A stretch of 64,000 nucleotides of DNA from Rhynochetos jubatus. Taxonomy: Eukaryota > Chordata > Aves > Eurypygiformes > Rhynochetidae. The DNA lies in contig CM050662.1 of the NCBI GenBank assembly GCA_027574665.1, positions 5,486,501 through 5,550,500 of the forward strand, read 5' to 3'. The notes beneath the pieces are model-generated. The model was not told the origin of the DNA, did no database searches, and was given only the letters and a program-made list of their open reading frames with translations. The position numbers and the translations under genes were made by a program. Positions 27,324 through 41,400 of this stretch are shown in pieces (the stretch's first letter is position 1; the number at the start of each line of letters is the position of its first letter).

Positions 27324-28195
27324 ATAGTTTGGGTTGGGAGGGTCCTTAAACATCTCCTAGTTCCAAGCCCCCTGCCATGGGCAGGGACACCTTGCACTAG
27401 ACCAGGTTGTTCAAAGCCCCATCCAACCTGGCCTTGAACACTGGAACAAGTTGCCCAGAGAGGTGGTAGAAGCCCCATCCTTGGAAACATTCAAGGTCAG
27501 GCTGGACAGGGCTCTGAGTAACCTGGTCTAGTTGAAAGTATCCCTGCTCAGCAGCATTGGACTAGATGACCTTTAAAGGTCCCTTCCAACCCAAGCCATT
27601 CTATGATTCTAAGGGGCATCCACAGCTTCTCTGGGCAACCTGTGCCAGTGTCTCACAACCCCATCTGGGAAGAATTTCTTCCTCATCTCTAATCTAAATC
27701 TGTTCTTTTTCAGTTTAAAGCCATTACCCCTTGTCCTGTCACTACAGACCCTTGTAAAAAGTCCACCCCCAGCTTTCTTGTAGCTCCCCAGGCACTGGAA
27801 GGTGCTATAAGGTCTCCCCAGAGCCTTCCCTTCTCCAGGCTGAGCAAGCCCAACTCTCAGCCTGTCCCCATGACAGAGGGGCTCCAGCCCTCGGAGCATC
27901 TTGGAGGCCTCCTCTGGACTTGCTCCAACTGGTCTATAACCTTCTTATGCTGAGGACTCCACAGCTGGACACAGCACTCCAGGTGGGGTCTCACCAGAGT
28001 AGAGGGGGAGAATCCCCTCCCTCGCCCTGCTGGCCACACTTCTCCTGATACAGCCCAGGATCCAGTTGGCTTTCTGGGCTGCCAGTGCACACTGCCGGCT
28101 CATGTTTAGCTTCTCATCAACCAATACCCTCCCAAATCCTTCTCCTCAGGGCTCCTCTCAATCCATTCTCCACCCAGCCTGTACTTGCACTTCCA
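27324..28195 (-). mobile_element. CR1 LINE with ORF2 C-terminus, split by a second CR1
   Basis: Read on the minus strand, this begins near 28195 inside CR1 ORF2. The translation includes KYRLGGEWIERSPEEKDLG, and after a frameshift LVRPHLECCVQLWSPQ and LEQVQRR, which are hallmarks of the CR1 reverse-transcriptase C-terminus. It continues through the 3' UTR to the tail near 27324. The element is 5'-truncated and frameshifted, so it is not functional. Its 3' UTR is interrupted at about 27437-27612 by a plus-strand CR1 fragment, and the host sequence resumes at GGGGCATCCACAGC. This makes it older than the inserted copy. Confidence 0.93.
27437..27612 (+). mobile_element. CR1 LINE 3' fragment nested in an older CR1
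   Basis: This plus-strand CR1 3' end starts near ACTGGAACAAGTTGCCCAGA, continues through CAACCTGGTCTAG variants and GACCTTTAAAGGTCCCTTCC, and ends in CCATTCTATGATTCT, the typical CR1 3' terminal repeat. It sits inside the minus-strand CR1 at 27324-28195. Part of it is complementary to the adjacent piece at 27324-27436, so the pair forms an inverted repeat. Confidence 0.9.
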
Positions 28196-29310
28196 GTTAG
28201 TATTATCAATCAGAGCCTGAGGAGCATTGCATGGAGATTTCCTCATAATTACAGAACTTGGATTTTTTTTTTTTAATGGCACAGTAGTTATCTCTAGGCT
28301 CAGGCAGCATTCCTCATTGGCAAGGAATGCATAGAGACAGCAACACATCGGTATTTTCCACAAACTGTCCACTCAGATTGGATCATCTGTTTATTTAATA
28401 ACCCGTCTTTCAAGCATGACTAATTATTTACACAGAAATCTAAAAGAAAGGGTGCTTATGAAAAAGCACACACACTAAAATGGGCTTTTTAAAGTGCAAT
28501 GAGAAACTAAGAGAATCAAAATTTCGGTACAAAACCTTTTGCCTGAAATACAGGCATACATATACAGAGTACACATGAATTGAAGTCACAGTTCTGACTT
28601 TTTCCAGGAGCAGCCTGACACCTTGGCCTTGGAAGTCACTCCAAGCAGGTGGTTCATCTCTAGCTGTGGAAAACCATATTGACCATCATCCTGGAGCTTT
28701 GTGCAGACAGGAGGTGGCTGAGGCCAGTTCCTAAATCCTTCTTCCCAAGCCAAGAACAGTACTTGCCATGCAAGATTCCTGCAGAGAAATTGGCTGAAGT
28801 TGCAGCACTCATGATATTCCAGCCCTGGACATCTCTTGAGGCTGTTTGTCACTCTTGCTAAAGTATACTGGTAATGTCATAATCCAGACTGGAGCAAGAC
28901 TGAATGCTTTCTCATGTTCTTGAATAGATTTGAATACACGCAAGGTCAAAAGCCAGACTGCTACACCACGTCCCTGAAAATTACACAGAGCTTCCGTCAA
29001 GAAAACCCAAACCAAACCAACAAATCTAGCTAAACACTCTTCACAGTTTCACAGCTCTTAGCTATGGGAGTCCAGGACATAACTCTAGTGACAGGTCTTC
29101 TCTTTCATTAAGTCATTAATGGCTTAACATATGAAATGCACACTTGCTGCCATGCTTCCAGCAGTGATGTCAGTATTTTATTGAGGCCCTGCTTGCCTTC
29201 CAACCTTAGTCCTGTATTCTCAGGATAGTTTAGCTGTCGAGAGGGATTGGATGCACTCTTCCTTTGTTCAGTCATTCAAACTCAATCACAGTTTTCTTAA
29301 CCATAACTAA
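28196..29310. other. Intergenic spacer
   Basis: I see no gene or recognisable repeat between the flanking CR1 copies. Open frames in this stretch, such as those around 28.6-28.9 kb on both strands, overlap each other and show no family features. Confidence 0.6.
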
Positions 29311-29451
29311 GGACAATTCAAAGCCAGGCTGGATGAGGCTTGGAGCAACCTGGTCTAGTGGAGGGTGTCCCTGCCCACGGCAGGGGGGTTGGAACTAGAT
29401 GGTCTTTAAGGTCCCTTCCAACCCAACCCATTGTATTAAATATTCTATGAC
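29311..29451 (+). mobile_element. CR1 LINE 3' fragment
   Basis: The segment runs from a GGACAATTCAAAGCCAGGCT-like start through CAACCTGGTCTAGTGGA, GGTGTCCCTGCCCA, GGTTGGAACTAGATGGTCTT and AGGTCCCTTCCAACCCAACC to ATTCTATGA. It contains only the last 140 bases of the element, which is the usual 5'-truncated form. Confidence 0.93.
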
Positions 29452-32400
29452 AGAGATGCTACTTGTCAAATACAAAGCTTCTCAGAGAGCAAACAGCATA
29501 TACTGAACACAGTGACTGTAGTCAGCTTGTGAAACTGGAAGTGGGGAAAGGGTGGTAATGACCTTGCCCTTGCACGTATGTTAGTGGGAGGTAAAGGCAG
29601 CTTCCCCAAAAAACCATCCATCACCCAGAAAACCTGTTCTAGTCAAAAGACCAGAGATTTACTTCTCATAATTAAGCGTGTAAGCTCCATGGATAAGTCA
29701 GCCTTGGCAGAGGTGATTTCAGAAGACCAAAGTAGGAAGAAGGAGGGGGAAAAAACCCAAACCATGCTTCCCTTCACTTCAGTGGCAATTATTTGCCAGA
29801 GGGGTCTACAGACATGTAGGCTGGAAGTGTTTACATTGAATCAATAGCCACTCTTATGCCTCCCAGCTCCAATGTCATGGAGGCATACATACATTCATTT
29901 TTCATTTAAAACTGTATCAGAGCATGCATGAGCTTGAGCTGTCCCTGATCGAAGAAGGAGGAAGGCAATGGCTAATACATCAGCTGTGCTTCAGTGGCTT
30001 GGTAGGACAGGTCAGAAAAAAATGAAATAACACTGATGAGAACATCAGTTGGAAGAACAACTATGGCAGTAAGGAGAGTATAGCTCCTTCCAGAGGCACT
30101 ATGTCATGGAGTTTCCAAAATGAAATTTCCTTTGCATTTCAATTTCAGGAAAAATTAGAGTTATATTTCCTTCACCCCCAATTCCTCACATACTAGTTTT
30201 TCACTCAACTTGGAGTTAGGTCACTGATACATTCATTGGTCTGGTATATACCTTGACTAGACAAATTATTTTCTTTCTTTACACTGCAGTAACTTTCCAA
30301 GACAGAATTGATTGAAAAGAATCTTTCAATTTCTTTTATCTTATTATAAAATGGATCTAATAAAATGTACCTACCTCATGCTTATTTTTGGCATCACAAG
30401 AATCTATTTGCCTCAATAAAATAAAGTTTAATGACTTGGCAGCTGATGGTTTTATGACATTGTCTTTAGCTTGGTACAGGCAATATGAAGCAAAACACCT
30501 CCAGCCAGTCTTCTTTCTGAAGTCAGTCTTCTTGTACTACCTTTTGCCTCCTGCCCATTCTTGATGTGTAAGTGCATTAATTTATGCAGCAGGCACTGAA
30601 CTTCTCAGAAAGCAGCAGGAGAGATTATGTACTTACACAGTTTCATGATCTATAACAACTTGTTCTAGTTCAGAAAAATAAACTCTGGTGAAAGCAAGAC
30701 AACTTATATAAATGAAGTCAAGCAGGATAGGGAAGCACAGGTGTTGCTTCCTGACTGATCTCCTTTACCTTCACCATTTTTTCTTTAGGCACAAAATAGG
30801 TGCTGAAGCTTTTGAGCAAATAGTTAAGCCCTTTCTCAGTTAAATCACAATTAAAGTAAATGAAACTCACCTACAAATTTGAAGCTATCATTCTTCACTT
30901 AGACTTTATATAGCTATTTCCCACTTATGTTTCAGCTGACTTTGATTGTTTACAAGTCAGCAGCCAGCAAAACACAGTAGACATAATATCCTGGAACAAG
31001 CAGATTCACCATATGTGTATGACTACAGTATCATCAAAGCAAACAGTCTGTAAATTACCCTCAGGTGAAATCTGTTTGCTTGGGAAAATCTACAGATGTT
31101 TACAAATACCCAGCATTTGGAAGTTCAGATTCAGTCTAAAAAAAATTCAATCATTAATTAAAAGGGTAAATTCATAATAAATATAATTCAAATTGGCTTT
31201 ACCCATCTTCCTTTGGAAGCACATGTTCTTTTGAACTACAGTGCTTTAAGAAAATACATCAAGGGAAGAAGTCATGGCTCAGCTAACAATTTCAAACTAT
31301 TGTCTGGAATGAACATAGGGTTTCATTCCTTAAACAGTAAGAGAGAGTCTGCTGTTTTCTACTTATTGCTACTCATTGCTCTGCACACATGCTACAAAAG
31401 GCAGTACTCTAACCAATAATATCCTTTTGTTCATAAACCCGACATAACCAATGCCTGTTGCTCCTCTGATTCCAATGCATGGTAAAGCCTTGTTACTCTA
31501 ATTCCTAATTGTGTGGGGTTTTAAAAAAATAATTTACTCTGCTTTTAAAAAATTTATTTTTTAATCCAATGAACTCTGAACACTAAATCTCAGAATACTT
31601 TAGAAACAATAAGAAGTGCCAAAAAGATGGTATGTTCCCTAGCTGCCAGATGAAGAGCATTGGTGCCAGAAGGCTGACATACTGTTTCTGGCAGCAGCAA
31701 GTGTCAGTCTATAGCACAGGCCATACTCCATCCAGAGAGACTTTAAGGAAAAGTAAGCCATCACTAGATACAGGTGATTGAGAACAAGCATCCTAGTCCA
31801 AACAGGCCAGCAGTGTAGTATGGCAGCTGGATCATGGACTGAGGATAGTTTTTCCTCATTTTACTTTTGCACAACTTTGTCCTACACATGCCCTTTCAGG
31901 CACTTCAGAACACACAGGTGTCTGATGAGATTGTGAAAGTTTTGAAAGTAGACAATAATTGCTTACTTCCATTAGTTCCTCCATGATATGCCAAACAGTT
32001 GTCCAGCTATTGGAACTAAAACAGGGGAAGGAATGGCATGCTTATCTAGCTTTCTCTGAGGATGCTCAGCAACAGTGTTCTGAGTTAAGCTCCATGCTCC
32101 TTATCAGTACCACAAATACAATTTCATCTGTATAAGAGCAGCCAACCCCCCAGCCACCCTTCACCCTGGACTTGTACAAATGAACATTCCCTTAAAGACC
32201 ATGTTAGGGCCTTGCACATGAGCCCATACTCATCACCTGAATGATTTTTGCATAATATGAACTTCACACATTTGTCCAAAGACAACTAGGTGGATTACTG
32301 AGGGCCAGAACAAGACAGCTTTTTGGCTTTGTGTATCAAAGCAGCATTAGGAGGAACAAGTTGTCAGCATTCTGAACATTGCTGTTAGTTGTGTGGAATT

Positions 32401-35400
32401 TTTGTTGCTGTTTTGTTCTGTCTCAAAGCTAATCAAATGAGATCCATCTGAAATGAAGTATACACTACATCGCACAAGGTTCTCAGCACTATTCTGAAGT
32501 ACACCAGCCAGAGAATTTAGCCAGACTAGCTGGGATCCAGGAATATGTGCATCTCCCATTGTATCTGAGACTTATTCATTATTTTATTTAAACTCTACAT
32601 TACCTTATGAGAATCTGGAGAAACAGGGAGAACTTCCTATGCAGTTTTACATTTCTAAGCCTTTACCAGACCCTGGAAGTACACATGGGAAGCAAGCAAG
32701 ACTTCCCTGAATGTTACTTAGATCTGCTAGCCTATGGCAGATACACTTTGATGACCCTCCATTCTTCATAGGTCATGACAGAAGTCCTTATTTGACAACA
32801 GCCCAGGCAGGACTGTATCAGATTAATTTTGCTGTAAGGCCAGACCAAAGTACAAATAGTAAAATAAACAAATAATTAGAAGGAAGGAGGGTAACTAAAC
32901 TCAAAGTGGCATACCCAGCAAGAACAGAAATTTCTACTTGGGGCAGCTACAGTAGTCAGGTCTCTCAGCTCCCAATCCAATAAGTTCCTCAGAAGGCCAT
33001 CTCATCTCAAGCAATAATGTCTTTTCTAACCCTCCATTTATCTTATTTGCAAGGCTTTCTGAGGCTGGTAAATTTAATCCAAGCTGTAACAATGCTCCTA
33101 GTTAATGACCAGCTAAGAGGAAGTAATGGTCCAAGATTACTTCAACACACCCAAACCAACTATTACTGGAGCAGTAAAACACATACTCTTGTGCCGTAGT
33201 ATTTTATTAATAAGCACAGCAACCTACCTATACAATTAAAAGGGAAACAATATTTTCTTGTGCATTATTCTCCCACTTAGACAAGCTCGGTTTTTCAGAA
33301 TGTGCTTATTACTATTGTATGCCGTTCCCACTGTGTGTTACACCAGCAATCCCAGTGTCCTACGGTACCACTTCTCACCATATACATACCATCCAGGTGG
33401 TTCATGCTAGAACCAGGCTTTAAAGGCAGCCATTTATCAGGCAACTCTAGTTCTGAGAGCTCAGAAATACTATCAATTCAAGAAAGTTCTAGTCAAATTT
33501 CAATTTACCACATTACAGTTCTCAAAAACAAAAGCAGAGACTATTGCTTCTCCTTAGTTTTAGACACACTTTAAAACATTTTCCCCTCCTCTTTCATTCA
33601 CTACAGGCTTTCATAAGCCTTCCCATCTTGCCACTGTGTAATGTAAATTATGGTGGATCTGCAAGACAGAGACGAAGACAAATGACAACAAATCTGCTCA
33701 CAGAAGGCTGACCAGTTTCAACCATCATTCTCTATCATTTCTGGCTATGGAACCCAGGAATTAAGGTTTCCCCCATCCCCAAGTGAAGTATGTAAGACCT
33801 GTAGCAGTGTCAGCAGCTAAAAGGAGACAAAATAACTGATCTTCCAGTCTTTGCTGTTTGCACAGGCTTACATGAATGTCACACTCACCAACAATGAAAA
33901 GTGCCTCCTGGCTTTCTAACATAACAGACTACAGAACTTGGTTCCCTCACTGAACCAAGCTCTTTGGCACTGAGTAACACAAACCCCATCTTACCCCTTG
34001 GTAAACTGTTTATGTTTCAGAAGGCTCCAGCTCAGAAATTTCTGGGTGAACTGCTTCCACAAGCACTGCCACTAGCTGCTCTGAAAGTCAATTACAATAT
34101 GCTATACAGGAAAAGCAATGGGTGATATGCTTGTTATTATCCTATTTTTGTCACTTCTGTTTTTGAAATCAATTAAAGCTGTTGAGATTCATCAAAGAGG
34201 CAATAAAATGACAGACCATGTAGCAGCAGGAGAAGACTGATAGAATACCTGCCTCTCCTGCAGCTGTGCAGTCAGCTTGAAGACAGACTAAAAGAACAGC
34301 CACAGGAGCTAGGAAGAACTTCACAGATGCTACGTGAAATGAGCTCAGGAAGTTTTAGATACTGTAAAAGGACAGCTGGAAGAGAGGAAGGATAATTTTC
34401 TTCATTTTTCATTCTAAAATGAGTGGGCAAGTCTCAATAGGCCCAGTTCTTTTACTATCCTCAGACTTCTGTACTACCCTTTTACTATTTTTATGCATTG
34501 TTTAAAAAATTATTCTTCCACAATTGTCCTTTACAATTCCCCTTTTGTGCCTTCCCATGCTTTGAGTCTACTTTGAAACCCTGGAGTTGGTTAGGCTGCT
34601 GCTTAACAAAATAATTAGTTTTCCAGTTTGGCATTGTAATGTCAATGAAGAGCATTTAAGTGTATTTTCTCTTTCAGCTTCTGCCTTCTGAAATTGTGCA
34701 CGAAGCTAGCCCTTAGGCTACTGTTTCAGTATTGTCACTGCTACAGAGTTACACAGATGCGTTCCCAGACCACCTGTGAGGTAGGCATAACTGCAATATG
34801 GTTTTCATTACCCCTTGCTCTTACACCTAACAGGATTAAGGAAAGGTTGATGGTTTATTGAGCCTTCAGATCCATCAGAGAAAAAGCAATAGTGTTTTTG
34901 AAATTCAGCACCAATGGGCAAAGCTTGTGAATCACTGAGTTTCAAAATTCAAAGCCAAATGAAAAAAACCCCACCACTCAAGATTTGCTTTGTTCTTCCT
35001 TACTAGCCAAAATTCCCATCACATTATTTTTGAGTGACTATGCAATGGCATATCAAAGGATTTGCCTTGGTCTTGACTTCTAGCATCTGTACTGAGCCTG
35101 AGGCATCACACTGCCAGGAACATCCCTGAACAATGCATGGGCTTACAGTAAATTATAGAGCAACTTTCCTCTGATCTGTGTCAAGCCAGTGAGACATCTG
35201 CTATATTTTTGCTCAAATATGTAGGAAATACATTAAAATGTCAATATTTCCACCACAAATATATTTTGAATCTATAGGAATTTGTGGTCATGGTCTTACT
35301 GATTCAATAACCAAGCTTTCATGTCAGTTCAGCTAGACAGGTGTGTTGAAGCCTGAAAGTTGCTGCCAAGCATGAAAATATTCAGGAAGCAGGAACTTCT

Positions 35401-38400
35401 GAATATAAATACCAACATCCTTAACTGTCAATGATAGAACTGCAATGAGAAAACAATTCAAATAAAAACAATTGCTAGAAGATTTCTGATTGCAAGAAGT
35501 CTGGATGTCACTAATATTGACCCTGCATCTACTTCTCTAACAGCACTTTTCCTTCAGATGGAAATAAGTTTTTTTTCAAACGCAGAATTGGTTTGTAAAT
35601 AATTGCATTAACTGTACTCAGTTTTGATGTTAAATATGCCTTTAAAACAGAGAAGTTCATACTTTCATTATAAACTAAAGACATTTAAACATTAACTTTA
35701 AGTCAGAAATGCTTTCTGAAATGGCTTTTAAGTTGTCCCTAAAGTGTACTCTCCTCTAGCGAATAAATGGGTCATTTTAAAGTTAGTGCATTCTAGACAC
35801 TTTAACGGACAGACAGAGCTAAACACATTTTAGGCTGAAGGAGGTGGAGAAGTCACAATCTGCCAATTAATTCAGTGTTACACCCCAAGTTAACATAGTG
35901 TTTCCTTCTGAGTTATGGTTTAGAGCATTCTGTATTTACATGCATCTTGACTGGCACTTGCAGATTATCCTGTCTTATATAGAGTTCTGCTCTAATTCTG
36001 AAGTCCTCTGTAGGCAATCCACTCACCTACAGATGTGGTCCTTCCTGCTTACTGCCCTGAACTTCAATACAGAAAACATACATCCTTTGGGATGTCATAC
36101 AGCATGGTCTCTCATACATAGAGATCAGGTTGCAGAAATAGTGGAGTGACCAAACTTTGCATTTATAATATAGCCAGATGATTTCCTTTAAAACAAGGTG
36201 TTATGCATTAGGCAAGGGTTTCAACATTTATCTAGTAATTCAAGTAGATATGGCTCTGAATGCTTTCTGTTCCCTGCTGGCTTCCAAAGCATGACTATTT
36301 TCTGAAGAAGCCTGTTATTGAAATTCAACCTGTGAACTGAAGAGGTTAGTTGTGTTTTCAGATGATGCAGCAGTGGATATAACTACTGTCTTCTCTTGAA
36401 CTCAGTGGCAGCCTAAGATTTCAGGTGAAAAACTTTCTGGCCTTTCAGAAGCAGAGCCAAGTTGCACCTTGCCTTGACACTAGACCATAGTCAGCAATTA
36501 TTAAACAACTCAGTCCATGAAGTTATTTTCTATAGATATAACTATCCATATTGTGTGTTGTAAGCTTCAGACTATCACGCACTTTATCTGCTATAGATGC
36601 TTATGCAGGGGAAGGGATTTGTCAAGCCTGTCCAAACCCTGCCAGTTTTGTTTCACCTATGTATGAATTATAATCATTGTTTGCAAAGTGTCATGCATAA
36701 GAGATCATCACAAAAGAGTGAGAGAAAAAACTACAAAGGCCTTTTAATAGTTCTGTGAAGTTTTCTAAAATGACAATTATTTCCTTTGTTCTGGCTCCCA
36801 CTTGGCTTTTAGACAGAGCAGCTCAATCACATGACAGGTCTGAGGGGGAGGAAGTTTTCAGGATGCAAAGTACTCCTCAAGAATCCACTGCACATTTTGG
36901 GAGTACCATATTGTAATCAAAAGCTTTCAAGCACTCCTAAATGTGTATGATAAATCCCAGGGGAGGCTGTCTGGAAGGATTTGATCTGCAGACAACAAAA
37001 CAGTTTTGGAATGCTATGTCATTTCATTAGAAGTGTCTCACCTTGATCTGTATTGTCACCAACAAAAGGTAAAGTTAGATCTAGCAGTTTTGGCAGTGTG
37101 CAGCAGGGTATGCAAAGACCAGCTGTTACCAAATCTCACTAGTAACAGGTACTGAGGAATTCCCACATCTAGCTCCTATCAACCAGTTTTGTAATATCTA
37201 CTCACTTTGGAAGATGATTATATTAAAGATTTCCCAGAACTGAGTGCAATATCGAAGAAATCAAAAGTGAGATCATTAGAAAACCAGATACTAACAATTG
37301 TAGTTACTAGAAAAGGGTAGTTACTAAGACCCTCTGAAGGTTTCAGAAGCACATCAAAGGCTATAGGACCAGATACAGCCAGGACTGCTGAGGCTGAACT
37401 CTTACACTAGGAACATGGTAGTCCTACAAGTAGGTTCTTCTGACAATTTCTTCAAAGTTTTATCAGTTTCCTCAAAATCCGGTCTAGAGCAACAAGCACA
37501 AAAGGTAGAGTTGGTTTGTCCCCCCCCTCCCCCCCCAAATTTAGCATTTACTTTTAAAAAGAAACAGCAGATTTTAGAATCTAAAAAACCAAACACATAG
37601 CAAGATGTTAGTATTTACATTCTTTATGCAAGTCCATTTACAACTACTAGGGGGGTGATTAACAGCTATGATGATGCTTGGAAGCAGGGATGTAACTGCT
37701 GTCTTGTACACTGGCAGAGTGGGACAGTGTTGTGCATCTTCACATAATGGTGTAGCAGAAACAGCAGGAAGAAGCCTAAATGTGGCAAAACACATACCTA
37801 CCTCAGGCAAAGGCACACAAGGTGCCTATGTATCTGGGAGTTGAGGAGACCCTCAAGAAGCCAACATAGTGCACATAGCGTCGCTCACCCTTAGGAATGA
37901 AAGGGGATCATCTCAAGCCAGCTGAGGAGAGTGTGGGAACAAGCACAGGGCCATTATCTGCTGCTGTTTGAGACCTGCAGTGTACAGGGAATTAAACATG
38001 CCATAAAAATAAAAGTGCATCAGGAAACTGGCTCTGCAGCCAACTCCTCTTCCTAACTAGGAGAATGTTTGTGGCCAATACCTTGGATCAGCATTGTAAT
38101 TGGGAACTGCAGTGAAGCTCACTCCCTAACATTGTAGGAATGCTTGACTAACAATAGTCTTCCTGAGTACTAATTAGGTAATTTGTGCTGTAAACAGAAC
38201 AGGGTGCAGGGACTGACCACTCAGCTCAAAGCACTCAGTTTTATCTGATTTATCCACTCTAGATTTATCCATTAGTCAGAAATGTACAGCTACTGAAGAA
38301 CTTATTACCTGTAAACACCCCTGAGAAAACACACATTCACATGAATTACTGTAAGAGACATCACTGCAGGGAAGCTGTTTATTAGATCACAGCATTATTA

Positions 38401-41400
38401 TACTTTAACATACCTGCTAATATACCTTTCCGCACATAGCGAATTTATGAGTGAAAGAAATGTACTTTGAGCCAATCTAGTACAATAATACACAGTCACA
38501 CTGTTGATGTCTTCAAGAAGTGGAATTAAGTACAGACCTTCCAGATTTCAAAGAAAATCTCCACTTCCTTCTGGACAGATCAATATGTTCACTATTTTCT
38601 GGGTTAGTTAGGTTAGTATGACTGCCCCCAGGCTGGTGCAGGAAAAACAACTGACTCAGCAACAAGCAAGCTGACTGAATTTAAATAAGTTCAAACTAAT
38701 GCTTTAAGTACTGGAAACCAAAAAAGCCATACCACCACAAGTCCCAAGAGAATTTTGAAACAGAAATCAGAGAGACTGCAACAAAAAAATAAAATTTAGA
38801 AAATGGAAGCTTTTTCTTTGTAAGATGAGCAATAAGATCATAGTACATATTTGCATCATTTAACCTTATTCCTCCAGGCTAGGCTGGTCACCTCAACCTC
38901 CTTGAAAGTCCATTAGGAGAGTCCATGAAGAGTCCATTGCTGTAGGGAAAATGAATCCAGCTCTCTTCAGATGTTACATTTTAGACAAGAACTATGGAGA
39001 AAAGAAACAAGAGGTGCCTCTCTCCATTTGCTAGATGCCAGCCGGACAATTAGGTAAGGCAGACTAAAGATCGGTGAGCTAAAGCCAGTCCACCTTGATT
39101 CATTATTGAATACTATTATTCCAACCTTAATTCACCCAGTGGAATCCATATGGCAATGTACATACCCCAGGCCAGTACAGGTAGAGCATATTAATGCAAA
39201 AGATCGTGATGTGTTCCTCTTTAATTATAAGCAAATGCCCTCGTGCACAGCTGAACACCAATGCTATTCACAATTCATCTTACACCAGAGCAGTCCCTGT
39301 TTGGCAGAGCTCTCACTGACCAGAAACAAGCACAGATTTCAACTGCTGTTGGCCTGTTTGTCATGAACAGAGAGTGGGCATCCATCCATTACTACTGTGA
39401 CTCAACTCACAGGGTCCCTTCTAAACTGACTACTTTGAAGGATTTATTCTGAAGATCTCATCACTTTTTCATCCATTTTTGCTCAGGAAGTCATTCTTTT
39501 GGCTTTCCCTTTCCCTTCATAAATTGTGTCTTGCTCTTTGAAATAGTGCCTTCCTTACTTGAGTACAACAGTTTCGCTCTGCTCCTTTCAGCTGTCTCTC
39601 CATATTGGGATTCTTTCTTAGGAACTACTTACAAACAAATGGGTTTTGCACTGTGATCCAAAACATCAATTTGCCTACGCTCTCCTATTTCTTTCTTTAC
39701 TCAGCACTCCTGAACCAAGATTATTTTACCTGTGTCTCAGATAAGCAGAAACCATATTCACAGAATGCAGGCAAACATTACCACTACACCCCCCAAAGCA
39801 GTGTGGGTCTGCATTCATAACGTCAAGGGAAAAGGAATTTACGTACCACTTACTAAGAGAAGTGGTACCTACCAGTCTTTGTTACCATGGTATTAGAGGC
39901 CAGAGACAGCCATGAAACAGCCAGATTAGCCTGACTTAAACATACTCGTTTCAGAAACCCTTTGAAATTAATTGGAGTTTTACAGTTGACTAAAACCAGA
40001 TCATACCTCCAATTAGAAACAATATTCACCTGTGATAACAGGCATTTCACACAAAGTAAAAGGCATATTTTACTGCCTAGCATATGTTTAGCTAATGCTA
40101 GGTAATTCCTGGAAAAAGAACTAGGTATGTTACGTTTTATACTTTTAATAAATAAAAATAATGGCTCCTTCTCTTTACTGTTCCCTAATGCAATAAAAGC
40201 ATCATTTGAACAAACTTGCCCACCATTTCCAAGTGCAAAAATGTACTAAATTTTGTTACAGGCTCAGTCCAATTCTGAATTAGTTGTTCTCAGACCTTTT
40301 GATTGATTTTTTGTAAGCAGCAGAACAAATGTAGAATTAGCCAGCATCCAAAGTCATACACTGACAGAGACGGATCCTGTAATCAGCATTTTCAGTTTCA
40401 AAATACCTGAAACTAAATTGAACATATAATGATGAGAAGAGCTTGGAACAAATAAGTTAGAAGTGCCACTAATAGTATTCATGATGCACTGAATATTTAA
40501 CTAGCACAAGACAACAATGGTAAGGAAGTGAAAGAAGGATGAACACCCTATGATTGCTTTAATTTCCATTCCTAATACTGGCAGGCTTTTTACTGGATTC
40601 ATTACAAGATAAATCATCTTCCATTTATAGCTTCCAGAACCTGCTAATAACCAGGTGTGTCCCAAAGTTGTTTAGGGGGAGGATAGATGGGCCAAGTAAG
40701 ATTCCCAATACCATAGTGGTGATATACAGCTTATTTGTGTCATCTTCAGGGAATTCAGTATTTTAATCCAGGAAAACTCACTTAAACTTGTAACAGCTTG
40801 GAATAATGTAGAGCCTTAAATTCAGGCTAGATGCAAAGACAGTCACAACGTGGGAAGAAAACCAGACTGTAGTGACTTGGGTCCATGAGACCATCAAACA
40901 ACTCTGAAATATTACCAACTTTATATTCTTCTGCTTCCATTAAAGCATCCAAAGTAAATTCTTCCCTTTGCTTTCCTGGAAATGTAGACTAGTAATTTCC
41001 ATTAGCTAGAACATACCTGCAGAGTCTAGCCTGTTACAGTCTTGCTGGGATTATAATTAGGAGTGAGTGAATTTGACAAGCAAAGGCTCATTACTCCTTA
41101 CATAAATTCATTTGTTTTTAGTATTTCACTTGCAAATTTCCAGTGCATTATTTTGTTTTAGTGACAACAGGCTGTTAGAACAGACACAGTATCTTACCCC
41201 TGAATAATATGTTTAGATCACTGAGTGCTTTCTTCTGTATCAATTGCTTAAAATTAGATACAGAAGTCTCAAGTCTTCTAAAAACCTCTCTCAAAAGAAA
41301 AATTAGAAGTCTCTTTTCCTGCTATTAGTAGAACAGCATATTTCTCACCGTAGTCCTTCTTAAAGAATCCCTATTGCAGGTCTGCTTCCAGCCTAGTGTC

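Noticed and set aside
27609..28372. Minus-strand open frames with protein-like sequence
   Set aside because: They are pieces of CR1 ORF2 and its 3' UTR, with frameshifts, and not a host gene.
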